A stretch of 44,116 nucleotides of DNA, from NCBI GenBank assembly GCA_947370975.1, contig CANBNG010000026.1, positions 1 to 44,116 on the forward strand, read 5' to 3'. The notes beneath the pieces are model-generated. The model ran no database searches, was not told the origin of the DNA, and saw only the letters and a program-made list of their open reading frames with translations. The first letter of the stretch is position 1. Each line of letters begins with the position of its first letter. This DNA comes from Beijerinckiaceae bacterium. GTDB lineage: Bacteria > Pseudomonadota > Alphaproteobacteria > Rhizobiales > Beijerinckiaceae. Below are positions 29,734 to 38,605 of this stretch, one piece after another. The position numbers and the translations under genes were made by a program.

Positions 29734-30732
29734 TCAAAACTCTACTGAAAAAGCCTCGTCGGTAATTTGCACGCCCGCACGCGTCACGCTGTAGTGCGCC
29801 TCATAACGGCCCTTGGGCCAGGGTTCGGCACCCGCCCGTTTGCGTCCGACATAGAGCATGGTTTGCGCCTTGGGCCGGTCGAGCGGCTCAAGCGAGGTTT
29901 CGGCAAGTGCCTCTCCGCCCGGCGCTTTGAGCACAAGGCGATGGATGTCGCCCCTCTTGAGACCGAGCACGCGAATATAGGCAACAAGCGCCTCTGCGCG
30001 CACGTCGGGGCGTCGTGCTTCGACCTTGCCGGTCTCGATTGCCTCTCCATCGATCGATCCGTCGGCAAAACCGCGATTGAGCACAAAGGCATCGCGATAG
30101 AGATCTGCCTGCGTCACGCCCTCAAAGAGTGGGGCGCCGCCCTCTCCGCATGTGCCGGCTTGCTGATCGGGCGCGGAGGGATCGACGACGCGCCCCTTGC
30201 GGCGGACCGTGATGTGCAGATGTGGAAATTCGGTCTTGCCCGAGAGGCCGACGCGGGCGATTGGCGCGCCTCGCTTCACCTTTGCGCCAGGCCTTACGCG
30301 GACCGAGCCGACAGCCAAATGACAATATTGCGTTTGCCAGCCATCGGCATGATCGATGACAATGCCATTGCCGCATTCGCGCCCCGCAATATCGTTGGCA
30401 GCCGCAGAGCGGATCGAAATGTCGGGCATGGAATCGCGCGTGTGGCGCACGACGCCATCGGCAGCAGCGAGCACGGCGACGCCCGCGCGCATGGCGAGAA
30501 GCGAGGGAATGCGAATGTCGGTGCCGTCATGACCCTTGTAGGTCATTGCGCCGCAGCGATAATCTTGCGCAAGCGGACCGGGGTCGCGGTCGACGAAATT
30601 CTGGATGACGCAACTCTCGCCAATCTTGCAGGCAACCGGAAAGGCCAGCGTGAAGCGCTCTGCACACCGCGCAAGCCCTGCTGAAGCGAGCGTGCCCAGC
30701 AGGCCGGCCGCGATGATCGAGAAACGTTTCAT
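29734..30732 (-). CDS. Secreted M23 family metallopeptidase
   Basis: The 332-residue protein has a short signal peptide and an M23 (LytM-type) domain. The zinc ligands are visible: His68 and Asp72 in KGHDGTDIR and His173 in HLH (171-173), with the catalytic His138 in YCHL. It should cut peptidoglycan cross-bridges in the periplasm. The surrounding text (GESCVIQNFVDRDPGPLAQDYRCG before the domain) is typical of an alphaproteobacterial subgroup with extra cysteines. The C-terminal 110 residues form a separate beta-rich domain I do not recognise. It lies 38 bp after hisS on the same strand, so cotranscription is likely. Confidence 0.88.
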   Translation of the reverse strand: MKRFSIIAAGLLGTLASAGLARCAERFTLAFPVACKIGESCVIQNFVDRDPGPLAQDYRCGAMTYKGHDGTDIRIPSLLAMRAGVAVLAAADGVVRHTRDSMPDISIRSAAANDIAGRECGNGIVIDHADGWQTQYCHLAVGSVRVRPGAKVKRGAPIARVGLSGKTEFPHLHITVRRKGRVVDPSAPDQQAGTCGEGGAPLFEGVTQADLYRDAFVLNRGFADGSIDGEAIETGKVEARRPDVRAEALVAYIRVLGLKRGDIHRLVLKAPGGEALAETSLEPLDRPKAQTMLYVGRKRAGAEPWPKGRYEAHYSVTRAGVQITDEAFSVEF

Positions 30733-30770
30733 CTCTCGATCATCGAACAGGTCGCGTGAATCGTAAAGTC

Positions 30771-32276
30771 CTAGCTGTGGCGCGCCAGAACCTCTTGCAC
30801 AGCAGAAACGAAGTCTGCTTCCGCAACGGAAAATTGCGCGCGGCTGCGCAATTCAAGGTAATCGGCGCGGTCTTTCGTTGAGGCGGCGAGTTCTGCGCCC
30901 AGCACAAGATCGCGAATCGAAACTTCGCCCTTGTCGCGCTCGTTCGAGCCCTGGATGACGGCGCAGACCGACTTGCGCTTGTCGGCATATTTCATCTGCG
31001 CATTCATGCCTGCCGAACCGAGATAGAGTTCGGCGCGAATGCCGGCAGCGCGCAATTGTGTAACAAAGCCCTGGTAACGGGCCATTTCCGCGCGGTCGAG
31101 CACGAGCACAACAACCGGGCCGCGCGCACCCTGCGCGCCGGCGATGGGACTCTTGATCGCTTCGAGCGCTGCAAGCAGGCGCGAGACGCCAATCGAAAAT
31201 CCGGTGGCTGGCACAGGCTCGCCACGAAAGCGCGCGACAAGACCATCATAGCGGCCACCACCGCCCACCGAGCCAAAGCGCATCGGGCGGCCGTTCTCAT
31301 CCTTCACCTCGAAGGTGAGTTCGGCCTCATAAACGGGGCCGGTGTAATATTCGAGTCCGCGCACCACCGATGGATCGATCACGATGCGTCCGTCGCTATA
31401 GCCTGCGGCATCGATCAGGCCAGCCATTTCGGCAAGCTCGTCAACTCCTTCGGCCCCACGTGCAGAAGCGCCGACGGCTTCGCGCAGATTGGCGATGGTC
31501 ACGCCATTGTCGGCCCCGCGTGCGGCGGTGAAGGCAAGCACGCGCTCGATGGCCGAGGATGCGAGATCCGCGCCCTTGGTGAAATCGCCCGATTCATCCT
31601 TGCGGCCTACGCCCAGCAAATGGCGCACGCCATCGGTGCCCAAGCGGTCGAGCTTGTCGATGGCGCGCAGCACGATCAGGCGTTGGGCGGCGCGTTCCTC
31701 GCCAGCCAGTCCCGCAGCCTCGAGCACGCCGTCGAGCACCTTCCGGTTATTGACCTTCACGACATAATCGCCGCGGCCCACGCCGACTTTTTCCAGCGTA
31801 TCGGCAGCCATCATGCACATCTCCGCATCCGCCGCGACGGAAGCCGAGCCGACCGTATCGGCATCAAATTGCATGAACTGGCGGAAACGGCCGGGGCCGG
31901 GCTTTTCATTGCGAAACACCATGCCCGACCGATAGGAGCGGTAGGGCTTGGGCAGGCGGTCGTAATGTTCGGCCACATAGCGCGCGAGCGGGGCTGTGAG
32001 GTCGTAGCGCAAGGAGAGCCATTGCTCGTCATCGTCCTGAAAGGAGAAGACGCCTTCATTGGGCCGGTCGAGATCGGGGAGGAATTTGCCCAGCGTCTCG
32101 GTATATTCGATGAAGGGCGTCTCGACGGCCTCGAAGCCGTAGAGCTCATAGACCTCGCGAATGGCCGCGCTCATCCGATGTGTCGCGGCAATTTCAGCAG
32201 GTCCACGGTCTGCAAAGCCACGCGGCAGGCGGGCCTTCACGGTCGAGGTCTGGGGCTTCGGGCTCTGGTCGGTCAT
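30771..32276 (-). CDS. hisS: Histidyl-tRNA synthetase, divergent alphaproteobacterial type
   Basis: The 501-residue class II synthetase attaches histidine to tRNA-His. Residues 90-94 read RYDLT, and motif 2 reads RNEKPGPGRFRQFMQF (122-137), where common bacterial HisRS have a GPMFRxERPQxGRYRQFHQ pattern; the HisA-type motif is RGLEYYTGPVYEAEL. This is the alphaproteobacterial form that recognises tRNA-His without G-1, and the tRNA in this window (3811-3887) is of that kind. The ATG at 32276 is chosen over one 24 codons upstream, which would begin with an unlikely extension. The gene lies 72 bp after a toxin-antitoxin pair and before an M23 peptidase gene. Confidence 0.96.
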   Translation of the reverse strand: MTDQSPKPQTSTVKARLPRGFADRGPAEIAATHRMSAAIREVYELYGFEAVETPFIEYTETLGKFLPDLDRPNEGVFSFQDDDEQWLSLRYDLTAPLARYVAEHYDRLPKPYRSYRSGMVFRNEKPGPGRFRQFMQFDADTVGSASVAADAEMCMMAADTLEKVGVGRGDYVVKVNNRKVLDGVLEAAGLAGEERAAQRLIVLRAIDKLDRLGTDGVRHLLGVGRKDESGDFTKGADLASSAIERVLAFTAARGADNGVTIANLREAVGASARGAEGVDELAEMAGLIDAAGYSDGRIVIDPSVVRGLEYYTGPVYEAELTFEVKDENGRPMRFGSVGGGGRYDGLVARFRGEPVPATGFSIGVSRLLAALEAIKSPIAGAQGARGPVVVLVLDRAEMARYQGFVTQLRAAGIRAELYLGSAGMNAQMKYADKRKSVCAVIQGSNERDKGEVSIRDLVLGAELAASTKDRADYLELRSRAQFSVAEADFVSAVQEVLARHS

Positions 32277-32348
32277 GGCGCCACTGGTAAAAAGGAACAG
32301 GCCCGCTTCATAAGCGCCGCTCGCGGGCGGGGCAAGGCGGGGAGGCAT

Positions 32349-32663
32349 TCAGGGCGGCCCGGATTCGAAGGAACCCTCCCAATCAGCGCCGCCATAGAAG
32401 CAGCGCAGGATCGTGACCCGCTCTGTATCTACGCTAAAAGCCACAGTGATACGCCGTTCAAAGCCGATTATGCGCAGGCCCGGTCTTATGTCGTCGCGGC
32501 GCTGGCCGCGCTCTGAGGCTGTCGCCAGCCCTTTGCAAAGAGCCTCGAGCCGCGAAAGATAAGCCATGGCCCGTTCGGGGCTACTTGCCTCGGCGATCAG
32601 GTCGTAAAGCCAATCGAGATCCGTGGCGGCCTCTGGCGCGAAGACAACGCGCCGCGACCTCAC
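32349..32663 (-). CDS. RelE/ParE-family toxin
   Basis: The 104-residue protein matches the ParE branch of the RelE/ParE superfamily: VVFAPEAATDLDWLYDLIAE, AMAYLSRLEALCKGLATASERGQRRDDIRPGLRIIGFERRITVAFSV and VTILRCFYGGADWE. ParE toxins act on DNA gyrase; RelE-type ones cut mRNA, and sequence alone cannot fully separate the two. The start is a GTG that overlaps the antitoxin stop as GTGA, the normal coupling for such pairs. Confidence 0.88.
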   Translation of the reverse strand: MRSRRVVFAPEAATDLDWLYDLIAEASSPERAMAYLSRLEALCKGLATASERGQRRDDIRPGLRIIGFERRITVAFSVDTERVTILRCFYGGADWEGSFESGPP

Positions 32664-32941
32664 ACGCGCCCTTTCAGACGGCTGGCATGGCGGTCGCGGA
32701 TTTTGTCGAAGACGGCTTCAGCCGGAAGAGCGCGCTGGGGGGCTGCCTGCATGGCGTCATAGGTGGGGGCGACTTCCTCGCGCAGCCAGCGCTCGACGGC
32801 GGCGTCGCGCTCCTGAAGCGCCCGCAATCCCGCGCGCACGACCTCGCTGCCGGAGGCGTAAGCTCCCGATGACACCAGCCCGTCGATGAAGGCGGAATGT
32901 TCGGCCGGCAGGCTGAATGTGCGTTTTTCGGTAGCGGACAT
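32660..32941 (-). CDS. ParD-like ribbon-helix-helix antitoxin
   Basis: The 93-residue protein has the ParD/CopG ribbon-helix-helix start KRTFSLPAEHSAFIDGLVSSGAYASGSEVVRAGLRALQERDAAVERWL, followed by a C-terminal toxin-binding tail. It should neutralise the overlapping toxin and repress the operon. The ATG at 32941 has GGGGA eight bases upstream; a start nine codons earlier is less likely. A perfect palindrome over the predicted -10 element lies 36 bp upstream and is a likely self-operator. Confidence 0.9.
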   Translation of the reverse strand: MSATEKRTFSLPAEHSAFIDGLVSSGAYASGSEVVRAGLRALQERDAAVERWLREEVAPTYDAMQAAPQRALPAEAVFDKIRDRHASRLKGRV

Positions 32942-32976
32942 GACAAAATCCCCAAGTGAGATCGTCATTTTAGTCT

Positions 32977-33012
32977 ACGGTATGATTTTATCATACCGTT
33001 TTTACCACTCAA
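32977..33012 (-). promoter_or_regulatory. Promoter and palindromic operator of the toxin-antitoxin operon
   Basis: On the minus strand TTGAGT (33012-33007), a 16-bp spacer and TAAAAT (32990-32985) form a good promoter. A perfect 9-5-9 palindrome, ACGGTATGA-N5-TCATACCGT (32977-32999), covers the -10 element. This arrangement fits autorepression by the ParD-like antitoxin. The -35 element overlaps the end of the upstream aminotransferase gene. With a T run to its right, the palindrome could also fold as a terminator on the plus strand, but no plus-strand gene ends here. Confidence 0.7.
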
Positions 33013-34343
33013 GCCACAGCCCGGATCACAGCCGCCATCTTCTCCGCCAGCTCGCCGATTTGGGCTTGGCTGATGATGAGGGGCGGGGTGGCGACCAGGG
33101 TGTCGCCTGTCGCACGCAGCAGAATATCGGCTTTGTGGAAGGCGTGATCGACCGCCTTGAATCCGCGCAGGCCGGGACTGCCTTCGATGGGGGCAAGGTC
33201 GATGGCCGCCACCAGACCAATGGTGCGGATGTCGAGCACATGGGGCAGGTCGGCCAGCGCCTGCAGGGCGTCGCCGAATGTGTCCTCGAGGCCTAGCGCG
33301 CGGGCAAAGAGGTTTTCGCGCGCATAGAGATCGAGTGTTGCTAGTCCTGCCGCGCAGGCGAGCGGATGGGCGGAATAGGTGTAGCCGTGAAACAATTCGA
33401 TGGCGTGGTCTGGCCCGCGCATGAAGGTGTCATGCAGTCCCTTGCGCACCAGCACGCCGCCCATCGGCACCGTGCCGGACGTGACGCCCTTGGCAAAGCA
33501 GATCATGTCGGGCAGCACGCCATACCGCTCTGCGGCAAAGGCAAAGCCCAGCCGGCCAAAGCCGCTGATGACTTCATCGAAGATCAGCAGAATGCCGTGG
33601 CGGTCGCAAATCGCGCGCAGCCGTTGCAGATAGCCTTTGGGGGGCGGGAGCACGCCGGTAGAGCCTGCCATCGGCTCGATGATGACAGCGGCAATGGTCG
33701 AGGCATCATGCAGCGCGACGATGCGCTCCAGCTCGTCTGCCAGATGCGCGCCCCACTCCGGCTCGCCGCGTGAAAAGCCCTGGTGCGCGCGGTCATAAGT
33801 GTGGGGCAGATGATCCACGCCGGTGAGAAGCCCGCCGAAGAACTTGCGGTTCGAGACAATGCCGCCCACTGAAATGCCGCCAAAGCCGACGCCATGATAG
33901 CCGCGCTCGCGCCCGATCAGCCGCTGCCGCGCGCCCTCGCCCCGGATATTGTGAAAGGCAAGCGCGATCTTGAGCGCGGTATCGACGGCCTCCGAGCCCG
34001 AATTGGTGAAAAAGACATGGTCGAGGTCGCCGGGCGCGAGATCGGCGATCCGGGTGGCCAGCGCGAAGGCCTTGGGATGTCCGAACTGGAAGGGCGGTGC
34101 AAAATCGAGCTCGCTCGCCTGCGCCTGAATGGCGGCGACAATCTCGTCGCGCTGATGGCCGGCATTGCAGCACCAGAGGCCTGCGACGCCATCGAGAACG
34201 GCGCGGCCCTCGGGGGTGAAATAATGCATGTCCTTGGCGCGCGCGATCATGCGCGGCGCGGCCTTGAAGGCGCGATTGGCGGTGAACGGCATCCAGTAAG
34301 CTGCGAGGTCGTTTGGGGCGGCGGCCGATGAGCCCGTTGACAT
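33009..34343 (-). CDS. Class III omega-aminotransferase (beta-alanine/omega-amino acid:pyruvate type)
   Basis: The 444-residue PLP enzyme matches omega-amino acid-pyruvate aminotransferases: a WMPFTANRAFKAAPRMI start, GLWCCNAGHQRDEI, FTNSGSEAVDTALKIA (phosphate binding), ERGYHGVGFGGISVGG, LLIFDEVISGFGRLG (Asp that binds the pyridine N) and CFAKGVTSG with the Schiff-base Lys285. It should transfer amino groups from beta-alanine or similar omega-amines to pyruvate. The ATG at 34343 has GAGGA upstream; the 36-codon upstream extension is rejected. The exact donor cannot be fixed from sequence. Confidence 0.9.
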   Translation of the reverse strand: MSTGSSAAAPNDLAAYWMPFTANRAFKAAPRMIARAKDMHYFTPEGRAVLDGVAGLWCCNAGHQRDEIVAAIQAQASELDFAPPFQFGHPKAFALATRIADLAPGDLDHVFFTNSGSEAVDTALKIALAFHNIRGEGARQRLIGRERGYHGVGFGGISVGGIVSNRKFFGGLLTGVDHLPHTYDRAHQGFSRGEPEWGAHLADELERIVALHDASTIAAVIIEPMAGSTGVLPPPKGYLQRLRAICDRHGILLIFDEVISGFGRLGFAFAAERYGVLPDMICFAKGVTSGTVPMGGVLVRKGLHDTFMRGPDHAIELFHGYTYSAHPLACAAGLATLDLYARENLFARALGLEDTFGDALQALADLPHVLDIRTIGLVAAIDLAPIEGSPGLRGFKAVDHAFHKADILLRATGDTLVATPPLIISQAQIGELAEKMAAVIRAVA

Positions 34344-34426
34344 GATCTCGTCCTCGATGGGTAAAAGCGCGGTCGGGCCAACCCTAGCACCGCGCGCCCG
34401 GCCCTCAAATTGGGAGATTTGCAGCT

Positions 34427-34477
34427 TTGCGCGAGCGCAAGGCGCGTGCAATTTGAATGCTGTCCATTAGCTTGGAC
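34427..34477. promoter_or_regulatory. Two small inverted repeats in a divergent promoter region
   Basis: TTGCGC-GA-GCGCAA (34427-34440) and GTCCA-N6-TGGAC (34462-34477) lie between the divergent aminotransferase and HlyD genes. The second ends 18 bp before the HlyD start. They could be operators, but short repeats of this size occur by chance, and no regulator gene is adjacent. Confidence 0.25.
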
Positions 34478-34495
34478 CTGACCTGAAAGAAAAAC

Positions 34496-35515
34496 ATGCG
34501 CCTGCGCACTCTGCTTATCCTTGTTCTCATCCTTGCGGCGGGCGTACTGGCCTGGTTTTTCCGGGGCGAGGTGTTCACGACGCCGGTCAATGCCGTGCAT
34601 CCGACGCGCGGAACCGCAGCCGAAGTGGTCTATGCGACGGGCACCGTCGAGCCTGAAAAATGGGCCAAGGTGGTGGCGCTTCAGCGCAAGCGCATCCTCG
34701 CGCTCTGTGACTGCGAGGGGCGTGTCGTCAAGGCGGGCGATGTTCTGGGCCAACTCGATGACGGGCAGGAGCGGGCGCTGCTCTCCGAGCTTGAGGCGCG
34801 CCGCAAGCGGCTGTTGGGGGATGTCGAACGCACGCGCGGGCTCGTTGCGCGCAATGCCGCCACCCAGACCTCGCTCGATCAGCTCATCACCCAGCTCGAT
34901 GAATTCCAGGCGCGCATCGTTGCCCAGCAGGACAGAATCGCCGAACTCGTGCTGCGCTCGCCGATGGATGGCGTCGTGTTGCGCAAGGATGGCGAGGTCG
35001 GCGAGGTCTCGGGCATTGGCATGGGCGATGTGCTGTTCTGGGTTGGCCAGCCCAAGCCCCTGCGTGTGGTTGCCGATGTGAACGAGGAGGATATTCCGCG
35101 CGTTCGTACCGGACAGGCCGTGCTCGTGCGCAGCGAAGGGTTCAAGGATCAGGCGCTGGCGGCAAAGGTTGGCGAGATCACGCCCAAGGGCGACCCGGCG
35201 ACCAAGACATTCCGCGTCTATCTCAACCTGCCTGACGATACGCCGCTTCAGATCGGCATGAGCGTGGAGGCAAATATCGTGACGCGCGAGAAGGCCAATG
35301 CGCTGCTCTTGCCCGCCGAGGCCTTCAATGGCCAGAACGTGTTTCGCATCGTCGACAACAGGCTCCATCTTGTGCGCTTGAAGACCGGCCTGCGCGGCAC
35401 GCGTGCGATTGAAATCGTGGCTGGCCTGACGGAGGCCGACAGCATCGCTTCGCCCGCCCAGGCCACATTCGTGGACGGCATGCGTGTGCGCGTCGAGCCG
35501 GGGAGCGCGCCGTGA
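34496..35515 (+). CDS. HlyD/MacA-like periplasmic adaptor of an ABC exporter
   Basis: The 339-residue membrane-fusion protein has one N-terminal TM segment (LRTLLILVLILAAGVLAWFF), a lipoyl-like half (VYATGTVEPEKWAKVVALQRKRI...GDVLGQLDD), a short coiled-coil hairpin (about 90-150), the second lipoyl half (ELVLRSPMDGVVLRKDGEVGEV) and a beta-barrel domain. It links an inner-membrane exporter to the periplasm or outer membrane. Its stop overlaps the permease start as GTGA. Together with the next two genes it forms a MacAB/DevBCA-type exporter; no TolC-like gene is adjacent. Confidence 0.88.
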   Translation: MRLRTLLILVLILAAGVLAWFFRGEVFTTPVNAVHPTRGTAAEVVYATGTVEPEKWAKVVALQRKRILALCDCEGRVVKAGDVLGQLDDGQERALLSELEARRKRLLGDVERTRGLVARNAATQTSLDQLITQLDEFQARIVAQQDRIAELVLRSPMDGVVLRKDGEVGEVSGIGMGDVLFWVGQPKPLRVVADVNEEDIPRVRTGQAVLVRSEGFKDQALAAKVGEITPKGDPATKTFRVYLNLPDDTPLQIGMSVEANIVTREKANALLLPAEAFNGQNVFRIVDNRLHLVRLKTGLRGTRAIEIVAGLTEADSIASPAQATFVDGMRVRVEPGSAP

Positions 35516-36759
35516 ATGGCATGCTCGGCCTGATTGTTTCCATCGCGCAGACGCATATTCGCTCGCGCCTGCGCCAGACGCTGGTCGGCGTCATGGGCGT
35601 TGCCATTGGCGTTGGCTTTTCTGTGATGATGGCCGCCCTGATGGAGGGCTCGCAGAATGATTTCATCACGCAGCTGGTCGATTCCCTGCCCCATATTTCT
35701 GTCACCGACGAGCGCCGCGAACCGCCGCGCCAGCCTGCCGACATGGTCTATGATGCGACAGAAATCCACGGCCTGACCACGCTGCAATTGCGGCCCGGAA
35801 TCAAGAATCCCTTTGCCATCATGGCGGCTCTTGAAGGCTGGCTGCCAGGCGCCGTTGCGCCCTCCGTGCAATCGAAGGCCGTCATTCGCTTTGCCGGGCG
35901 TGACACGGCAGCCAGTGTTGTGGGCATCGACCCCAAGCGCGAGCCCAATGTCTCCAAGCTCTCGACACAGATTCGTTTTGGGACGCTGGACTCGCTCTAC
36001 AAAACCTCGAATGCGATCATTCTGGGCGATGGACTGGCCAAGAAAGTCGGCGCGCGCATCGGCAATAGCGTGGTCGTGACGGCTGGCACGGGGCGCACGA
36101 TTTCGGCCAATGTCGTTGCCTTTTCGCATGCGGGCGTCACGCAGATCGATGACACGCAGGCCTATGTGCTCATCAAGACCGCGCAGATTCTCGCCGGACA
36201 AACCGGCCTTGTGAACGAACTGCGGGTGAAGACGCGCGATGTGATGCAGGCGCGCGCGGTTGCCGCGCGCATCGAGGCGGAAACCGGCTACAAGGCGACC
36301 TCCTGGCAGGAGGCGCATGAGGATTTGCTCTCGGCGTTCCAGATCCGCAATTTCATCATGTATACGGTCGTCAGCGCTATCCTGATGGTGGCCTCCTTTG
36401 GCACTTACAATATCATCTCGACGATCACGCATGAGAAGACGCGCGATATCGCCATCCTGAAATCGCTTGGCTTCCCCTCCCATGTGGTGCGCCGCATCTT
36501 CGTGCTCGAATCGATGATGATCGGCGTCATGGGCCTGCTGCTGGGGTGGATGTTCGGCTATCTGATGACCTTCGCCATGACGTTGATCGAATTCAAATCG
36601 CCCTTCATGGATGCAACCCATCTGCCCGTGCTGTATTCGCCGCGCCATTATGCAATTGCGGGACTTGTCGCGCTGTCTGCATCCGTGATTGCGGGCTATT
36701 TCCCCGCGCGCAAGGCTGCGGCTGTGCAGCCGGTCGACATCATCCGGGGCGCATCATGA
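35512..36759 (+). CDS. FtsX/MacB-type ABC transporter permease
   Basis: The 415-residue permease has the four-TM FtsX plan: one N-terminal TM (about 24-46), a large periplasmic domain, and three C-terminal TMs. The cytoplasmic loop HEKTRDIAILKSLGFPSHVVRRIFVLESMMIG is the FtsX/LolCE signature. The start is GTG at 35512, overlapping the HlyD stop; an ATG three codons on is an alternative. Its stop overlaps the ATPase start as ATGA, so the three genes are translationally coupled. Substrates of this group range from lipoproteins to glycolipids and antibiotics. Confidence 0.88.
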   Translation: MNGMLGLIVSIAQTHIRSRLRQTLVGVMGVAIGVGFSVMMAALMEGSQNDFITQLVDSLPHISVTDERREPPRQPADMVYDATEIHGLTTLQLRPGIKNPFAIMAALEGWLPGAVAPSVQSKAVIRFAGRDTAASVVGIDPKREPNVSKLSTQIRFGTLDSLYKTSNAIILGDGLAKKVGARIGNSVVVTAGTGRTISANVVAFSHAGVTQIDDTQAYVLIKTAQILAGQTGLVNELRVKTRDVMQARAVAARIEAETGYKATSWQEAHEDLLSAFQIRNFIMYTVVSAILMVASFGTYNIISTITHEKTRDIAILKSLGFPSHVVRRIFVLESMMIGVMGLLLGWMFGYLMTFAMTLIEFKSPFMDATHLPVLYSPRHYAIAGLVALSASVIAGYFPARKAAAVQPVDIIRGAS

Positions 36760-37442
36760 GTGCGTCCCCGCTGATTGAAGCACGCGGCGTCACGCGTATT
36801 CTGGGTGGCGAAGTGCCTGCGACCTTGATTGCAGGCGTCGACATGGCGGTTGCGCCTGGCGAGTTTCTCGCCATCACCGGGCCGTCCGGCTCGGGCAAAT
36901 CCTCGCTGCTTTATATGCTTGGCCTGCTCGATGTGCCCACAAGCGGCGAGGTGCTCATCAATGGTCGCCCGACAGCAAAGCTCGATGAGACTGCGCGCGC
37001 GCGCTTGCGGCTGGAGACGCTTGGCTTTGTCTTCCAGTTTCATTTTCTGCTGCCGGAATTTACGGCGCTCGAAAATGTCATGCTCCCCATGCGCGCACTC
37101 GCACGCCTGCCGGCTGACAAGATCGCCCCGCGCGCCAAGGAGATTCTCGATTCGCTTGGCCTTGCCGATCACGCGCATAAAAGGCCCGACCAGATGTCAG
37201 GCGGCCAGCGTCAGCGCGTCGCCATTGCGCGCGCCTTGTCCAACGATCCGCTGGTGATTCTGGCCGATGAGCCCACGGGCAATCTCGATACTGCGTCCAC
37301 GAAACAGGTGCTGGATATTTTGCGCACGATGATTGCGGGCGCGGCCGGCAAATCGGTGGTGGTCGTCACGCATGATCTTGGCCTTGCAGCGCAGGCCGAC
37401 CGGCGGATCAATATTGTCGATGGCCGGATTTCTGCGCCTTAG
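36756..37442 (+). CDS. LolD/MacB-type ABC transporter ATP-binding protein
   Basis: The 228-residue ATPase has Walker A GPSGSGKSS, Q-loop FVFQFHFLLPEFTALENVMLP (LolD/MacB type), signature MSGGQRQRVAIARAL and Walker B VILADEPTGNLDTAS. It powers the FtsX-type permease encoded just upstream. The ATG at 36756 overlaps the permease stop; an earlier in-frame ATG lies inside the permease gene and is rejected. Its stop overlaps that of the convergent SGNH hydrolase gene. Confidence 0.94.
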   Translation: MSASPLIEARGVTRILGGEVPATLIAGVDMAVAPGEFLAITGPSGSGKSSLLYMLGLLDVPTSGEVLINGRPTAKLDETARARLRLETLGFVFQFHFLLPEFTALENVMLPMRALARLPADKIAPRAKEILDSLGLADHAHKRPDQMSGGQRQRVAIARALSNDPLVILADEPTGNLDTASTKQVLDILRTMIAGAAGKSVVVVTHDLGLAAQADRRINIVDGRISAP

Positions 37443-38329
37443 GGGCGCGTCAAGGCGCGCGGCACGGAGGCGGTGACCGCAGGCGCATTGCGATCCTTCA
37501 GCGGCGGCGTGCCCGAAACAAGATCAGTCACGGCGCTCACCATTGCATTGGCAAGGCAGCCATAGCCGCGGTCGCTCATGTGAAAGCCATCGCCAGACAG
37601 CATTGTGCCGAGCTCCTGGGGCGCGCGCTCTGCCCAGCTCTTCATCAGCCGATAGCGCGAGAGCACCGGCGCGCCATTTTCCGCGCCGACTTTTTCCACC
37701 AGCTTGACGAAACGCTCGTAGCGAGCAGGGTCTTTCACTGTCGGGAAGAATTGCGGGTCGAGCAGGACAATATCCGTTTGCGCCGCTTTGGCCGCGCTGA
37801 GCCCGCGCTCCAGCATGGCGCGGAACTTCTCTTCATCGGCCCCCTTCACCGCATCATTGGTGCCGACCTGCCAGATCACGAGGTCGAATTTCTCCGCCGC
37901 AAGCCGCTCTTCCAGACGCGACACGGTGGCGTCAGCCGTCTCGCCATTGACGCCTGCATTGGTCACGCTGACCTTGGCATGGAACGTCCGCTTCAGATCT
38001 TCCTCGAAAAGCGCGGGATAGCTGTAGGCGGGCGAGGATGCGCCGATGCCGCGCGTCGACGACGAGCCGATGGCGAGCACATTGAGGCCAGTCTTTGCAG
38101 CAATGCGGCCCGCAAGGTCGTCCAGCCGCGCCTGGCGCATCAGCAGCGGGCGGCCTGCGGGGCAGGGCTCGGCGGTCTGGCTCGCCTGTATCTGGGCCGT
38201 TGCTTGGGACTGGGCGGCCGCGGGCATGGCGGCAAACAGCAAGGCGCCAAGCCCGAGGGCCGCGGCCAGCGCAGCAGTGCTGGCGCGATGATTGTCGCCT
38301 TTGCCTTCCAAGCCGGATGCTTCGACCAT
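37439..38329 (-). CDS. SGNH/GDSL-family hydrolase, secreted
   Basis: The 296-residue protein has an N-terminal hydrophobic signal segment (ALAAALGLGALLFAAMPAAAQ) after a short basic lead. The SGNH blocks are visible: block I LAIGSSSTRG (Ser nucleophile), block II NAGVNGE, block III QVGTND, and block V GDGFHMSD with the catalytic Asp/His pair. Such enzymes are esterases acting on acyl or acetyl groups of lipids or polysaccharides. The C-terminus is proline-rich. The start at 38329 is the first ATG and leaves an n-region of about 17 residues, somewhat long. Confidence 0.85.
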   Translation of the reverse strand: MVEASGLEGKGDNHRASTAALAAALGLGALLFAAMPAAAQSQATAQIQASQTAEPCPAGRPLLMRQARLDDLAGRIAAKTGLNVLAIGSSSTRGIGASSPAYSYPALFEEDLKRTFHAKVSVTNAGVNGETADATVSRLEERLAAEKFDLVIWQVGTNDAVKGADEEKFRAMLERGLSAAKAAQTDIVLLDPQFFPTVKDPARYERFVKLVEKVGAENGAPVLSRYRLMKSWAERAPQELGTMLSGDGFHMSDRGYGCLANAMVSAVTDLVSGTPPLKDRNAPAVTASVPRALTRP

Positions 38330-38605
38330 TCCGCGTTCTCGCTGCGCGCCGGGCTTGATGAACAGGCCCTTAAGTGAAGCCAGACTTTCACGCGCACCAT
38401 ATTAAGGTCAAGCCCGAGCGTGACGCTTGCGCCCAATTGTTGGACGTTAAGTGCGGAAAAGAGCCCAAAAAACGCTGCTTTTTTGCGCAAACGCGTGATG
38501 CAGTGCAGCATTCTGCGGCAAAACGGGTATCCGGCGCACCCTGGCCGGACATGGCGAGTGCGCCCTGCGCTTGACATGGAGGAAGGGGGCCTTTAGCCGC
38601 CTCTC

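Noticed and set aside
31056..32516. 486-residue plus-strand frame across hisS
   Set aside because: It is antisense to hisS and runs into the toxin gene. The protein is His/Ala/Gly-rich without domain features.
38467..38484. AAAAAA-CGCTGC-TTTTTT palindrome, possible terminator
   Set aside because: The stem is A-T only and too weak. It sits more than 130 bp from either neighbouring gene end in a region without a gene to terminate.
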